This document shows, one piece after another, positions 9,177-21,478 of a DNA stretch of 64,000 nucleotides. Source of the DNA: Choricystis sp. odSpoLacu1 (Eukaryota > Chlorophyta > Trebouxiophyceae). The position numbers and the translations under genes were made by a program. Under the pieces are notes generated by a model. The model saw only the letters and a list, made by a program, of their open reading frames with translations. It ran no database searches and was not told the DNA's origin. The stretch covers positions 124,001-188,000 of the forward strand of contig OY253656.1 of the NCBI GenBank assembly GCA_958009055.1. The letters run 5' to 3'. Position 1 is the stretch's first letter. Every line of letters begins with the position of its first letter.

Positions 9177-10424
9177 TCACATCCTGGCCGCTCCATCCGT
9201 CAGTTTGGTTTGCAGCGAGTCCAACGGCGGCAAGTCCCGCGCCAGCAGGGCCCAGTTGGGGGCGCCCACCCCCGACGCGCGCACGCGGCCATCGAGCTGG
9301 ACCTGGACGTAGAACGAGGCCCCCCCGATGCCGGCATCAGCCGCCGTCTCATCCAGCCAGGCACGCCACTCGGCGGGGGAGGAGGGGGAGAGTTTCCAGC
9401 CCCGCTCGGCAGCGGTGGGAGAGGGAGGGGGTGCGGAAGGCTGCGCACCAAAACCCTTGCCGCCGCCGCGGTCGGCAGTCAGCTCCCCCGCCCGCAGCTC
9501 CGCTTTCAGCGCCCGCAATGCGCCATCGGGATCCGCCGCCCCCGTCTCCACGGGCACGATGCGCACGCCGCGCGCCTCCAGGTCGAGGCGGTAGGGCTCG
9601 GCGTCGGTGAGCGTGCGCGCCAGGGAGGCGCGCGGCCCGCTCACGAGCACAGGGCGCGCGTTGCCTCGCAGCTTGGCCAGTGGCACCACGCGCCCGTCGG
9701 CCAGGGCCACGGTCAGGCGGGCGAGCGCTTCCTCGCGTTCGGAGGCGGCGCGGTCGCGGGCGGCGGCTTTCCAGTCGCGGAGGAAAAGAGTGGCGAGGGC
9801 TGCGACTGCGGCCGTGTTGATCAGTGCGTTGCGCGCGGTTTCCGTCACGTTGGGCGCCCCCTCCCCACCCTTCAACGCGGCCGCCAGCCGGGCCAGAATG
9901 ATGAGCAGGCCGACGGCCGCGCCTGCGCCAATCCCGCCACTGAGAAAGAGGCGGGCCAGGCGGAAGGGTGCGCGTGCTTCCGCGCGCGCGGCGACGACCG
10001 ATTTTGTCGTCACCCCTCCCTTCGCGACCTCCAGCGCGTCCAACCACTCCCGCCTCTCCCTCAGCCGCTTCAGATCAGGATCCCTGGCCGCCACATCCAG
10101 TTTGAGGCCGTGCTCGTTGACAGCGGTGACGACGGCGGCCGCTGCGTCGGCGTACCGGCCGAGCGCGGTTAAAGCGCACGCAGAGTTATAAGCCGCCGCC
10201 CGCGCTTCATCGGTGCCGGGGGAGGCGAGAGCGGCAGCGGCCTCAAAGCTGGCCAGCGCGTCGGCGGGGGCGCCGGCGGCAAAGGCGGCGAGGCCGGCTT
10301 CCACTGCGGCCGCGGCAGAGGGTGGGTCGGGCCGCGACGACGACGCGGACGCGACTGAGTGGCGCAGGGTGGGCGGCCGCCGCGGGCGGGCCAGGGGTGG
10401 GCGTGGCCTGGCTGTGACACGCAT
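9177..10424 (-). CDS. LPA1: LPA1-type photosystem II assembly factor (TPR)
   Basis: An intronless 415-residue protein resembling LOW PSII ACCUMULATION 1 of plants, a thylakoid membrane protein that helps assemble the PSII core by interacting with D1. The start MRVTARPRPPLARPRRP begins a typical transit peptide. Residues ~35-120 form TPR-like helices (LAAFAAGAPADALASFEAAA, AAAYNSACALTALGRYADAA). Two hydrophobic segments follow (FLSGGIGAGAAVGLLIILAR and ALINTAAVAALATLFLRDW). The C-terminal domain has family blocks LTVALADGRVVPLAKLRG and AEPYRLDLEARGVRIVPVE. It is divergent from the glucan water dikinase gene, with starts 236 bases apart. Confidence 0.83.
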   Translation of the reverse strand: MRVTARPRPPLARPRRPPTLRHSVASASSSRPDPPSAAAAVEAGLAAFAAGAPADALASFEAAAALASPGTDEARAAAYNSACALTALGRYADAAAAVVTAVNEHGLKLDVAARDPDLKRLRERREWLDALEVAKGGVTTKSVVAARAEARAPFRLARLFLSGGIGAGAAVGLLIILARLAAALKGGEGAPNVTETARNALINTAAVAALATLFLRDWKAAARDRAASEREEALARLTVALADGRVVPLAKLRGNARPVLVSGPRASLARTLTDAEPYRLDLEARGVRIVPVETGAADPDGALRALKAELRAGELTADRGGGKGFGAQPSAPPPSPTAAERGWKLSPSSPAEWRAWLDETAADAGIGGASFYVQVQLDGRVRASGVGAPNWALLARDLPPLDSLQTKLTDGAARM

Positions 10425-10660
10425 TGGGCGTGGGGAGACGCTGCGTGGGGTGTGTGGGAGGAGGGGGGAGACAGCACGCCCGACGCCCAATCGACGTTGT
10501 GTCGTGTCGCTCTCGGGCACGCGTCGAACAAAGAAGAACGCGCTTCACATTCATTTCCCGAGTCGGCGGGCAGCGAAAACAGCCGCCCTCCCCACGACAC
10601 CTGCTGCACACGCTGAGTGCTCCCTGCTTGCCTCTGCGTCCCTCACCCCCCTCCACCGAC

Positions 10661-13600
10661 ATGCACGCCCTCCGCGTGCAGCCGCCGCGCGCCATTGCGC
10701 GCGCAGCCGCGCGGCCGCGTGCGGCGGCGCCACCCCGCCCCGGGCCACGGTGAGTGTGTTTGTGAGTGGGTAGAGGGTTGAATGCTTGATCCAACCAGCG
10801 CGTGGGCGGGGTGGCGGTCGGCTGGTAGAAACGCAGGGGGGGGCGGCGATTGCACCATCGCTTTCGTTGACCTTGTTCTGCCCTCGCACGTCCTCCACAG
10901 CCGCCACCTCCCCCCTCCCCACGCCCTGGCGCCCGCCCCCGACCCGTCTCCATCCATCAACACCACGCCGTCCACCATCACCCTGCCCCTGGACGCGGCC
11001 GCGGGCGCCACGCTGACCGCGCGTGTTGCCTCCACCCCTGATGGCGGCGCGACCGTCACCATCACGGCGGCCGGCCTGGGCGACCGCCTGCTGCTGCACT
11101 GGGGGCTGGTGGGCGGCCGGGACGCGGCGTGGTGCCTGCCGCGGACTCGGCCGAAAGGGACGCTGGCTTACAAAAAACGCGCGCTGCAGACTCCTTTCGC
11201 TGCCGCCCCCCCCGCCGCCGCCACCGTCACCATCACCCTGCCCCCGGCCGACCTGCCGTCCGCTTCCGCCGGCCTGGCGTTCGTGGTGCGGGACGATGGC
11301 GCGGGCGGCGAGTGGCTGCCCCCCCCGGGCGGCGGCAACTTTGTCGTCTGGCTGACGGGCGACTCGCCCGCCCCCGCCGCCGCCGCCCTTCCCACCACCA
11401 CCACCGCCGACCCCGACCTGGTGGCTGCCTGGGTGCTGGCGGCCTGGCAGGCGGCGGGCTGCACCGGGGCCTCCCCCCCCCCCCTCCGCCGTCGCCGACG
11501 CGGCGGCAGAGTTGGGCGACCTTCTGTCCGACGGCGTCCCTCCCTCCACCCTCGCCGACGCGGCGACCTCGGGCGCCGCCTACGCCGCCTTCTGGACGGC
11601 CCGAGGCGGGGCCGAGGGCGGTGGCGGCGCGGCGTTGCCGGGCGACCTGGTGGGCGTGCACGCCTACACCATGTGGGAGGCGGCCGGTCGCCCCGACGGC
11701 GCCGACTTCGGTGGAGCCGCCCGCCGCGCGCTGGCGGGGCGGGTGAGGCGGGGGGAGAGCGTGGACGCGCTGCGGGCGGCGCTGGTGCCGGGGGCGGTGC
11801 CGAGTGGTGGGGGTGGCGCCGACGCGGGTGCCACGGCTGCTACTGCTGCGGCTGCTGCTGTCGCCGGCACCCCTCCTCCCTCCGCCACCTCCTCCATGGA
11901 TGGCGACGTTTTCGGCTCCCCCGCGGGCGGCGTCCCCCGCGTCGACGCGCTGGCGCTGGTCAACGCGCAGCGCGAGAGCGACGGCGGTGGCAGCTCCGCC
12001 CCGCCGCGCCCGCTGCCGCCCACCTCCCCGCTGGCTCCTCTCGAGGCGGCCGCCTCTCGCGATGAACGGGTGCAGTGGCACCGCTCCTTTGGCCTGGGGG
12101 GAGGGTGGCGGCTGTTGGCGACCGTGGCGGGCGGAGGGGATGGCGCGTCGATCGTCACGCTGACGACCGACCTTCCGTTCGCCGCCACCCTGCACTGGGG
12201 CGTGCGCGCCTCGGGCGCCCGGTCGACGCGCGACTGGGCGCCCCCGCCCGCCAGTCTGGCGCTGCCCCCAGGGTCGGCCCTGGCGGCTGGCGGTGGCGCA
12301 GCCGACACACCGTTGCGTGAGTGTGACGACGACGACTGCGCGAGCGTGCGTGTGGGGGGCGACCCCGCCCGCCTCGCGCGCGCGCGACCATCACCATCCC
12401 CCCCACCTCCGACGTCGCCGCCCTCGTGTTTGTGCTGCGCGCGGATGACGGCACCCGCTGGTGGCGGGACGCGGGCGGCAACTTTGCTGTGCCGGTTCGC
12501 ATTACCACCGCCGCCGACGAAACCGCGACCGCCGCCGCGCGCGCGCGCGGCGGCCGCCGCGTCCCTCGGCGACGCACTGGCAGCCTCCATCGTCACCCCC
12601 GAAACCGCGGCGGGCGCGTGGACCCTCATGCACCGCTTCAACCTGGCGGCCGACCTGGTGGAGAGCGAGATGGCGCGCACGCGCGGTGACGCAGCCGCGG
12701 CCGCTCGGTCGATGGCCACCATTTTTGTTTGGTTGCGCTACTCTGCCGCCCGCCACCTCACGTGGCAGCGCAACTACAACACCCAGCCCAGGCTGCTGGG
12801 GTCGGCGCAAGACAGACTCTCCTCCGCCCTGGCGGCTGCGCACACGGCCGGCGGCGAGGCTGGCGAGTGGGCGCGCGCGTGTTTGTCCTGTGTCGGGCGC
12901 GGCGCGCGCGCGCAAGCGGTGCGCGACGAAATCCTCAACATCATGCACCGCCACCGCATCCCCGAAGCCGCGGGCACGTGGATGGAGCAGTGGCACCAGA
13001 AGCTGCACAACAACACGACGCCGGACGATGTGGCCATCTGTGAAGCGTACATCGCGTTTCTGGAGGGCGGCGGCGACGGCGACGCGTACTGGCGCGTTTT
13101 GTCCGACGCGGGCGTCACGCGCGCGCGCCTTGCCGGCTTTGACCGCGCCATCACGACCGAGCCGCAAGACTTTCCCGACAAGCGGGGCGCACTGGCGGCC
13201 GATTTCAAGGCGTATCTATCCATTTTGAAGGGCGTGCACTCGGGCGCCGACCTGGCGGCCGCCGTGGCGGCCGTCGGCGACGGCCTCCCTGCTGCTGCCC
13301 GCCCCCACGTCGCCGCCGTCCTCTCCTCCGGCTCCCGCGGCCCCGCCCTGGCCCGCGCCCAGCACGCGGTGGCGGCGCGCGCCGCCCTGACCCCCTCCCT
13401 GGCCGGCGTCCGGGACCTGCTGTACCTGGACCTGGCCCTCGAAGCCGCGGCACGTGGCGCGGCCGAGCGCGCCGCGCGCCGCGCGGGCGCGGGGGCCGCA
13501 GCCCTCGTCGAACCCCTGCTCGCCAACCTGGCCCTGTCCACGGTGGCCAATGAAGAAGTGTGCTACGCGTTGAAAGGGTGGCAGGATGCGCCGTCTTCCG

Positions 13601-15371
13601 CCACGTCAGGCCGCCCCGCGACCGCCGACGACGCTCTGCGCGCCGCCGCCGCGGCCGACCGCGCGCGCCGCGCCGTGGCAGCCGCCGCCGACCGCGTCGC
13701 GGACGCGGTCACCCCCATCTCCGACGCCCTGGGCACCGCCCTGGGCGTGCCTGACTGGGCGCGCACCCTGTTTGCGGAGGAGATGGTGCGCGGCGGGCCC
13801 GCGTTTGGCGCGTCACTGGCCCTCAGCGCGGCCGAGCCCGCGCTGCGCGCGGCGGCCTCCCTCTCCGCCTGGTCGGTCCTGTCCCCCGGCGCCGCGGTCG
13901 GCACCCTCGTCACCGTCGACTCCCTGCACGAGGTGGCGGACGCCGAGTTTGACACCCCCACCATCCTCATCGCGGCCCGCGTGTCTGGTGAGGAAGACGT
14001 GCCTCCCCGTGTCGTTGGTGTCCTCACTCGCGACGCCCCAGACGTCCTCTCCCACCTCGCCGTCCGCGCACGCAACGGGTGCGTCCTGCTGGCGGGGTGC
14101 TATGATGCGGGTCCCATCGATGCCCTGGTGGCGGCGGCAGGGCAGAGGGTGGCGGTGTCGACGACGGCGGCTGGAGATGTTGCGTGGCGGGTGGCCGGCG
14201 CGAGCGACGGTGACGACGACGCCACCTCCACCCCTTCGTCCCCCCCCCCCTCCGCCCGCCGCTTCGCCTCCCTCAAGCCGCCCCGCTTCTGTGGTGACTG
14301 GGCGGTGCCTGCTGCCCGCTTCGCCGACGGCGTCGTGGGCGCCAAATCGCGCAACCTGGCCGCGCTGCGCGGGCGGCTGCCCGAGTGGCTGCGCACGCCT
14401 CCCTCTGTCACGATCCCGTTTGGCGCGTTCGAAGCCGCCCTGGCCGACCCGTCCAACGCGGACGCTGCGTCCCGCCACGCGGCCGCGTTGAAGGCGCTGG
14501 CGGGTGGTGCGCGCGGCGCGGACGCGGGCGCCGCGCTGGCTGCTGCACGTGCCGCCGCGCTCGACGTTGTGCCGCCGGCCGCGCTCTCCGCCGCGCTCGA
14601 AGCCCAGCTGCGCGCCGAGGGCGTCCCCCCGCCCGCCACACCGGCCCGGTGGGACGCCGCCCTGGACGCGCTGAAACGGGTGTGGGCGTCCATGTACAAT
14701 GAGCGGGCGCTGCTGTCGATGCGCAAGGCGGGGCTGCCGCACGGTGAGTGGTGGAGAGGAAGAGGAGCGAAACGGAAAAAACAAAAACACACACACACAC
14801 CCATACACTCCCCCCACCTCCACACTCCACAGACGCTCTCCGCATGGCTGTCCTCGTGCAGCGCGTTGTGCCCGCGTCCTACGCCTTTGTCGCCCACACG
14901 CGCAACCCCACCACGCGCGACGCAGACGAAATCTTCATCGAGCTCGTGGCCGGCCTCGGCGAAGCCATCGTGGGCGGCGCCGTCCCCGGGTCCGCCCTCG
15001 CCTTTGCCGCGCGCAAGGACGCGCTGGACGCGCCCCGTGTCCTGGCCTACCCGTCCAAAGGGGCGGGCTTCTTTGTCGACGCGCGCGACTCGCTCATTTT
15101 TCGCTCCGACTCCAATGGCGAAGACCTGCCCGGCTACGCGGGGGCCGGCCTGTACGACTCCATCACCATGGACGACTCCGTGCTGCGGGCGGTGGACTAT
15201 GGGGGGGACGCGTTGTTGACGGATTCCGCGTTCCGTTCAGACCTCATGGTCCGCGTCGCGCGCGCGGCAGCCGCCGTGGAGGCGGCGTGCGGGGGCGTGG
15301 CCCAGGATGTGGAGGGGTGTGTGGACGAGGATGGCAGTGTCGTGGTGGTGCAGACGCGGCCCCAGGTTTAG
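10661..15371 (+). CDS. GWD1: Alpha-glucan water dikinase, GWD1-type (three frame breaks)
   Basis: Exons 10661..10749, 10901..14743 and 14833..15371 give ~1490 residues, the usual GWD1 length. The enzyme transfers the beta-phosphate of ATP to C6 of glucosyl units in starch, priming its breakdown in the plastid. After a short Arg/Ala transit peptide come two CBM45 starch-binding modules (LLLHWGLVGGRDAAWCLP near 11090; ATLHWGV near 12190). The central block QWHQKLHNNTTPDDVAIC and the phosphohistidine site DVLSHLAVRARNG (near 14050) follow. The C-terminal nucleotide-binding domain has FRSDSNGEDLPGYAGAGLYD and ends VVVVQTRPQV. Frames change at the C-run near 11470-11483 and at CG-repeats near 12380 and 12545; the last two compensate and lie in the second CBM45. 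Splice joins reproduce the conserved HDALRMAVLVQ. Confidence 0.93.
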
Positions 15372-15605
15372 TGTGGGTGTGGTCGATGTTTCGATGTCTT
15401 TCTTTTCGTTGGGTCGTTGTTTAGTTTCCCCCTTCCCCCCCGTTCAAAATTCAAATGCCGATGTGATTTGGTTCTGTTACAAAAGAGAAAATGAATGCGA
15501 GAGTGTTGAGGGCAACACACACACACAGAAAATCAACAGATAAAAAAAGAGTGGGGACGCCGTTGCCACCTCTCGCTCCTCTCTCGCTCTCTCACACACC
15601 CATAA
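15372..15605. other. Convergent 3' region between GWD and LepA
   Basis: A 234-base AT-richer stretch holding the 3' ends of two converging genes. It contains short ACACAC and A-rich runs. No RNA gene or repeat family is recognised. Confidence 0.4.
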
Positions 15606-17655
15606 TCAATCATCCACCCCCGTCCTGTTGACGCTCAGCACCGCCATGAACGCTTCCTGCGGCACGTTCACCTTGCCCAGGGCCTTCATCCTCTTCTTGC
15701 CGTCGGCCTGTTTTTTCAACAGCTTCTTCTTGCGCGACACGTCGCCCCCGTAACACTTGGCCAGCACGTCCCGCCTCAGCTCGCGAATGGATTCAGACGC
15801 AATGATGCGCGAGCCGACAGCGGCCTGGACAGGGACCCGGAACTGTTGCCTGGGAATCAACTCCTTTAACCGCTTAACCAGCGCGCGCCCAACTCTGTAC
15901 GCCGCGTCCTTGTGCACGATCGTCGCCAACGGCTCCGCCAGCTCGCCATTGACTTTGACGTCTAGGCGCACGAGGTCGGAGCGGCGGTACCCGGTGACCG
16001 AGTACTCCATGGACGCGTAGCCACGAGACCGCGATTTCAGCTCGTCAAAAAAATCGGTCACCACTTCAGCCAGCGGCACGTCGTACAGCAGCGTCGTTCT
16101 CGCCTCCGTCAAAAACTTCATGTCGATGAACTCGCCGCGCTGGGCTTGGGCCAGCTCCATGAGCGACCCCACAAACTCTTTGGGGGTGATGACCTCCATT
16201 CTGACGAAAGGCTCCTCAATGTAGTCCCGCGAATCCGGCACAGCCGCGGGATTGTCAATTGGGGTCACCTTGCCATTCGTACACACGCGGTAGGAGACGG
16301 TGGGGGCGGTGGTGATGAGGTCCAGGTTGTATTCACGCTCCAACCGTTCTTGAACAATCTCCATGTGGAGCAGCCCCAGGAAGCCGACCCGAAACCCAAA
16401 CCCCATGGCGGGCGAGACTTCAGGCTCGTAGACGAGGGCGGCGTCGTTGAGCTGGAGGCGGCCCAGGGCTTCCCGCAGGTCGGCAAAGGCGTCGGCGTCG
16501 GTGGGGAAGAGGCCGCAGAAGACCATGGGCGTCGCTTCGCGGTAACCCGGCAGCGCTTGCGACGCGGGCGCCTTTTTCAACGTGATCGTGTCCCCCACGC
16601 GCGCATCGGCCACGGCCTTGATGGAGGCGGCGGCGTAGCCGACGTCGCCGGCCGCGAGGCGGGCCACAGGGATCTGTTTGGGGGCCATCACACCCACTTC
16701 ATCAAGTGTGTACTCCCGCCCCGTCGCCATCAACCGCACCGTGTCCCCCGCCGCCAGCGTGCCGTCAATGACGCGGAAGTAGACGATGACGCCCTTGTAC
16801 GGGTCGTAGTAGGAGTCGAAGATGAGAGCGCGCAGGGGGTCGCGCGTCGTGTCGGGGGGGGGGGGGCACCCTCTCCACGACAGCCGCCAGAATTTCATCA
16901 ATGCCAATGCCCTGCTTGGCGGAGGTCAGGATGGCGCCCGAGCAGTCGAGGCCGATGACGTCCTCGATTTCACGGGCGACGCGGTCGGGGTCTGCGCCTG
17001 GGAGGTCAATCTTGTTTAAAACTGGGATGATCTCTAACCCTGCATCCAGGGCCAGGTACACGTTGGCCAGGGTTTGAGCTTCCACGCCTTGGGACGCGTC
17101 CACGACGAGCAACGCGCCTTCGCAGGCGGCGAGGGAACGAGAAACTTCGTACGAGAAATCGACGTGGCCGGGCGTGTCGATCAAATTCAACGCGTACGTC
17201 TCCCCGTCCCCCGGGTACACGTACCGCATGCGGGCTGAATTCAGCTTGATGGTGATGCCGCGCTCGCGCTCCAGGTCCATGCCATCCAGGAACTGGGCCT
17301 GCATGTCGCGCGCGGCGACAGTGCCGGTTCGAATCAGCAGGCCATCCGCCAGCGTCGACTTGCCGTGGTCGATGTGGGCCACGATGCAAAAGTTGCGCAC
17401 GCGGGACGGGGGGACGGGGGTGTAGGGCGGGGCGTCCGAGGCGGCGGCGGAGGTGTTGGCTGGTGGCGACGCGGGGGGAGGGGTGGCGCGCGGCGGGGGC
17501 GGGCCCCGGCGGGGTGGGTGGTTGGCGGCCACTAATGCGTGTGTCGTGGCCGCATGGGGCGCCGGCGCGGGGGTGGACGCGCCACCCGCGCACGCCGGCC
17601 GGCGCGGCGGCGGCGGGGCGTGCGCGGTGTGCGGGGCGCGCGTGGCGCCGCGCAT
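15606..17655 (-). CDS. LEPA: Plastid translation factor LepA/EF4 (one frame break)
   Basis: An intronless gene of ~683 residues, the size of plant cpLEPA. LepA/EF4 is a ribosome-bound GTPase that back-translocates or remodels stalled elongation complexes; the plastid form supports photosynthetic protein synthesis. An Ala/Pro/Arg transit peptide of ~95 residues starts at [12 protein letters not shown]. GTPase motifs are G1 [15 protein letters not shown], the RGITIKL switch, G3 [17 protein letters not shown] and G4 [10 protein letters not shown]. Domain signatures [31 protein letters not shown] and [15 protein letters not shown] follow, and the LepA-specific C-terminus has [20 protein letters not shown] and [14 protein letters not shown]. 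The frame changes by one extra base at a G-run (C on the coding strand) near 16853-16866, between VVERVPPPP and [17 protein letters not shown]. An intact essential gene is likely. Confidence 0.93.
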
Positions 17656-17948
17656 TGGGTAGAGGGTGAGGCTTGGCCGACGGGAGGTGTGTGGGTGTCG
17701 AGCGCTGGGTGTGGCGCAGGGCGCGTGCGTGGCCGCGGCGTGTGTCGGAGGAGGGGGCGTGGCCAGGCCGCGAAGAAGAGTGTGAGCTGGTTGGAGGGGA
17801 GAGAGCACAACGCGCCGTCTTTTTTCTAGTTGCGGCCTCTCCGCCCCGCGCCGCCTCCCTTCCCCAGCCACACACACGCGCTAGAGTGGAGGACACCACC
17901 CTCTCACGACCAGCCGCGTTTCTCCTTGCCCACACACACAACCCCCCA

Positions 17949-18993
17949 ATGGGCCTTTTCGACGCACTGCGCGGGCGCGCCCCGCCGCCGCCCCCGCCCG
18001 CCCCCGACGCCACCACCCTGGAGTCTGACACGGGCCCCTCCTCCTCCCACACACCCCACCCGGCCGGCATCGACGTCGCCGGCGCGGTGGCGGGAGGTGG
18101 CGGCGGCGGCGCGTCAGCTGCGCTGACGCACACGGGGGAGCGCCTGTACAACCCGTACGAGGGCCTCGCCGCCGCGGTGGATGGACGAGGGTTGCGAGGC
18201 ACGTACAAGCTGCCCGCCCAGGTGAGAAACTGGGGGTGGGGGAGGGAGGAAGGAGCGGTGGGGAGGGGGGAAGGCGGCGCACCAGGGCGCTGGCGCCCGC
18301 ATTTGCGGGGGCTCCCCGACTGTCTTGCCGTCCCTCCCGATCTGGGAGGTGCGCAGCCGGCCCGGCTGCACACCCACACGCCTGAGTGTGTGCCTGTGTG
18401 ACTAGTGGGGGTGTGGGGGCGCAGAAGCTAGAGGGCTAACAAGTGTTTTCCACCAACACACGAACACACCTCCCCTCCCCACCTCCCAGCCCGAGTTCCT
18501 GTTCGCTGAGGAAGCCACCGTCCACCGCCGCTCCTGGTCTGAAAACTTAACCTACTACACGGGCGCCGGCTACCTGGTGGGCGCCGCCGTGGGCGGCACG
18601 CGCGGCGCGGCCGCCGCGCTGCGGTCGCCCGCGCCCGCTGCTGCTGCCACCGCCACCACCGGCGGCGCCGCCGCCGCCGCGTCCGCCCCGCCCCCCACCT
18701 CGGCCCGCCTGCTCGTCAACCGCGTCCTCAACTCGGGCGGGCGGGCGGGGCGGGGCGCCGCCAACGCGCTGGGCGCGCTGGGGTTGTTCTTTGCGATCGC
18801 TGAGTCAGGCCTCGACGCCGCCGCCGACGGGCGGGGCCCGGACGCTGCTCCCACCATCGGGGCCGGCTTTGTGACAGGGGCCCTGTTTCGGTCGCCCCGG
18901 GGGCCGAGGGCGGCGGGAGTCGCGGGCGGCGTCGGCGCGGCCGCGGCCGCCGCGCTGGTCGCGGCGCGGCGCCACGTGTCGAGCGATCTGTGA
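17949..18993 (+). CDS. TIM23: Mitochondrial inner-membrane translocase TIM23
   Basis: Two exons, 17949..18221 and 18490..18993, give 258 residues. Tim23 is the channel subunit of the presequence translocase in the mitochondrial inner membrane. Exon 1 encodes the variable N-terminal region, with NPYEGL and GLRGTYKLPAQ. Exon 2 begins PEFLFAEEATVHRRSWSENL then TYYTGAGYLVGAAVGG, the diagnostic start of the Tim17/22/23 four-helix domain. Further Gly-rich helices follow (NALGALGLFFAIAESGLDA, AAPTIGAGFVTGALFRSPRG). The 268-base intron has a GTGAGA donor and a CTCCCAG acceptor. The gene is divergent from LepA. Confidence 0.92.
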
Positions 18994-19124
18994 GGGATGA
19001 GAGAGGGTGGCTTAAAGAGTTTGCATGCGAGGGATGGTCACAAAAGAGTGGGCAATTGCGTGTTAACATCAAATCGCCCGTTTTTTTCTTCTTTCTTTGA
19101 CCATTTTTACCCCCCTCCCTCTCT

Positions 19125-20466
19125 TCACTCGCGCTCCCTCCCAAACTCTCTCTCCACGTGCAGCCGCGTCAGCACCCGCATCAATGCGCCCTTGACATCG
19201 GTCGCGGCGCACGGCTCCACCCGCAGGCGCACCAGGCGGCGCGGGGTGGGCGCGCGGCGGCGGGAGCGTGAGCGCCCGATCCAACCCTCCACCACTGCCG
19301 CGGCCCCACCGCCCGCCAGCACGACATCCAGGGCGTCGGGCCCCGCCTCCGTCACCGTCAAACGGTCCAGCAGGGGGTACACGGTGGCGCCTTCTTGCCT
19401 GGGGTCGGGGGGGGGCGGCGGCGGCCCAAAGCAGCGGCCGGCGGCGCTGCCGCCGCCGCGCGCGGCGCGCCACCGCGCCGCGCCGCCGGCCGCGTCGAAC
19501 AGCACGACCCCCGCCTCGCCGGTGGCGCCACCCCCACCACCCTCAAACCAGGCGGTGGCCGCCATGGGCACATCAAGCACGGCGGTGCCGGCGCCGAGAA
19601 CGCGCAAGAGGGGTTTCAGCCCTTTGGCCGCGCGCAGCGCGCGGCGCGCGGCACCGCACCGCAGCGCCGCGTTGCGCAGGGCGACGGCGGCCAGCTCGGC
19701 CGCCAGGTCGCCCGCGCCGCCGCGCAGCAGGAGGACGAGGGGGGGGATGGCGCCAGCCTGGGTGATTGGGTGGGTGGGAGGGGAGCGTGAAACATGAAGA
19801 ATCGTTCGCCTTCTTCTCTCGCGTGCCCGCCTGCCCTCTTTTCCTCCTCCTCTCACCTTGACGATCGCGTCCCGATGGGCCGCCCCCCCCACCGCCAGGT
19901 TGGCCAGGGCGGCCGCCACCGCTTCCGCGGCTTCCGAGGGGGGCAGACCCCCGGGCGCCGCCCACAGGGAGGCGGGGAGGGGGGGCGGCGTTTTCATCGC
20001 TCGACAGCGGCGTCCCGCTCGCAGCCGCTGCCGCGGCGGCCGCCACCCCGGCCAGCGTGCGCGGGGCGCCGGCGGCCAGTAACGCTCCCCTCCCCCCATC
20101 CGTGGAGGCCAGCACGCGGATGGCCAGCAGCGCGCGCGACGCGGCGCGCGCGCCGGAGCCACCGCGCGCGAGCGGCAGCAGCGCGGCCGCGCCGCCGGAC
20201 GCAGCCAGGGAGGCGGCGGCGGTCGAGTCGGCGGCCGCCACACAGGCGGCAACTTCCGCGGCGTCTGCAGCGGCAGTGGGGGGGAGGTCGGCGGCGAGGA
20301 CTTTCGCGAGAGCCGGCGCGGCCCCCGCCGCTGCGGCCGCACGCGCGCCGCTCTCGTCGACCGCCACCGCCCGCAGGCGGGACGCGGCGGCGGCGCGTTG
20401 GGGGGGGGCGCCCGACGTGAGCCAGTCCACCAGGACGGCGGGCGTGTCAGAGGGGTGGAGGGTCAT
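19125..20466 (-). CDS. Armadillo-repeat protein, function unknown (one frame break)
   Basis: Exons complement(19857..20466, 19125..19757), joined in phase 0 at DAIVK|AGAIPPLV. The protein (~410 residues) begins MTLHPSDTPAVLVDWLTSG and is built of Ala-rich helical ARM repeats: ALAKVLAADLPPT, ALLPLARGGSGARAAS, AVAAALANLAVGG and AGAIPPLVLLLRGGAGDLAA. The C-terminal half, after ~19600, is a non-repeat region (ATVYPLLDRLTVTEAGPDAL, GWIGRSRSRRRAP) that I do not recognise. The frame changes at a C-run near 19975-19985, with one extra base. ARM proteins usually scaffold other proteins; no partner can be named. Its start lies ~110 bases from the stop of MND1. Confidence 0.6.
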
Positions 20467-20577
20467 GAGAGGAGGAGGGGCGGAAACAGTGGCAGTTTCT
20501 GTGTTGTGGGCAGGCCGACGGAGGCAAAACAAAGCACGAAGAAAAATCACAGGCCGCCCTCTCTCCCACTTCACTCA

Positions 20578-21478
20578 CTACTCCAAATAGTCCACATCAT
20601 CTCTCAGCCCCGCCTTGGCAAAAAAGGTGGCCAGCTCCCCGCCCGCCCCCTCGAAGCGGCGCCCACACCACGAGCGCAGCGCGTGTGCGTTGTCGAGCCA
20701 CCGGTTGGCCGCCCCCACCGCCACGTCGCGCGCACCCACCAGGGCGGCATGCTTGGCAGGGTCAAAGGAGGCTGCATCGTCCAGTTCGGCGCGGGCGGCG
20801 GCGACGGCGGCCTCGGCTTTGGCGAGCGCGGCGCGCGCGGCCGCGCGCTGCGTGGCGGCTGCGTCCCCGCCTTCCGCCGCGGCCGTGAGCTTGGCCTGGA
20901 GGTCGGCTTCGGTGGTGGTGGCGGCGGCCAGGGAGGCCTCCAGCTTGGCCACGTCGGCCGCCGCGGCCGCGGCGGCGGCGCCCGGAAATGCCCAGTAAAA
21001 GTTGGAGGCCCCAATTTTCTCACCAAACACCAGGTCGTCATCAACCAGCGACTGTAGCGTGTCCTTGACCGACTGCAGGACGACGCCGCGTTTGGGGGCC
21101 AGCTTTTCGATGTCCTGTTGGTTAAGAGGGGGTGGGGTGGGGTGGTGGAAACCAAATCGCACGCATCGTGCGCCCCTGTCCTCCTCCTCCTCCCTCCCTC
21201 TCACCTTGAGCTGAAACACGTCCGCCGTCTCGTGGAAGATGGCCAGCACTTGGCTCCGCTTCTCCTCCAGGGACAGGCCGCGCTTGGGGGGCTGTGTGTG
21301 GGGGGAGGGATGAGTGAATTTTGGATTGAGGAGCACGCGCGGGTGTGCAGGCCTCGGGCACCCGTGTTTTGAGCCTCGGACCGGCCAGGGTGGATGCAGC
21401 TGGTGTTCATGCATGGCGTGGTGCCGGCACCGAGGGCAGGCGCCCACAGGCGTCGGCGGTGAGCGGGACACTCACCAT
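20578..21478 (-). CDS. MND1: Meiotic recombination factor MND1
   Basis: Three exons, complement(21476..21478, 21205..21291, 20578..21114), give 208 residues, the family size. MND1 with HOP2 stimulates DMD1/RAD51 strand invasion during meiosis. Exon 1 contributes only the ATG, immediately followed by a GTGAGTG donor. Exon 2 then reads PPKRGLSLEEKRSQVLAIFH, so the start is MPPKRGLSLEEKR, matching other MND1 proteins. Exon 3 gives DIEKLAPKRGVVLQSVKDTL, QSLVDDDLVFGEKIGASNFY and WAFP, which form the winged-helix region, followed by an Ala-rich coiled coil and a C-terminal helical cap ending DDVDYLE. It is divergent from hemC. Its presence implies a sexual cycle in this organism's lineage. Confidence 0.93.

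Noticed and set aside
11470..12560. Programmed ribosomal frameshifting in GWD
   Set aside because: There is no consistent slippery site or downstream structure I can see, and similar breaks recur at homopolymers in unrelated genes.
13813..14897. Long open frames antisense to GWD, and similar ones antisense to many other genes
   Set aside because: They are mirror images of GC-rich coding sequence with no family motifs; very high GC makes stop codons rare on all frames.
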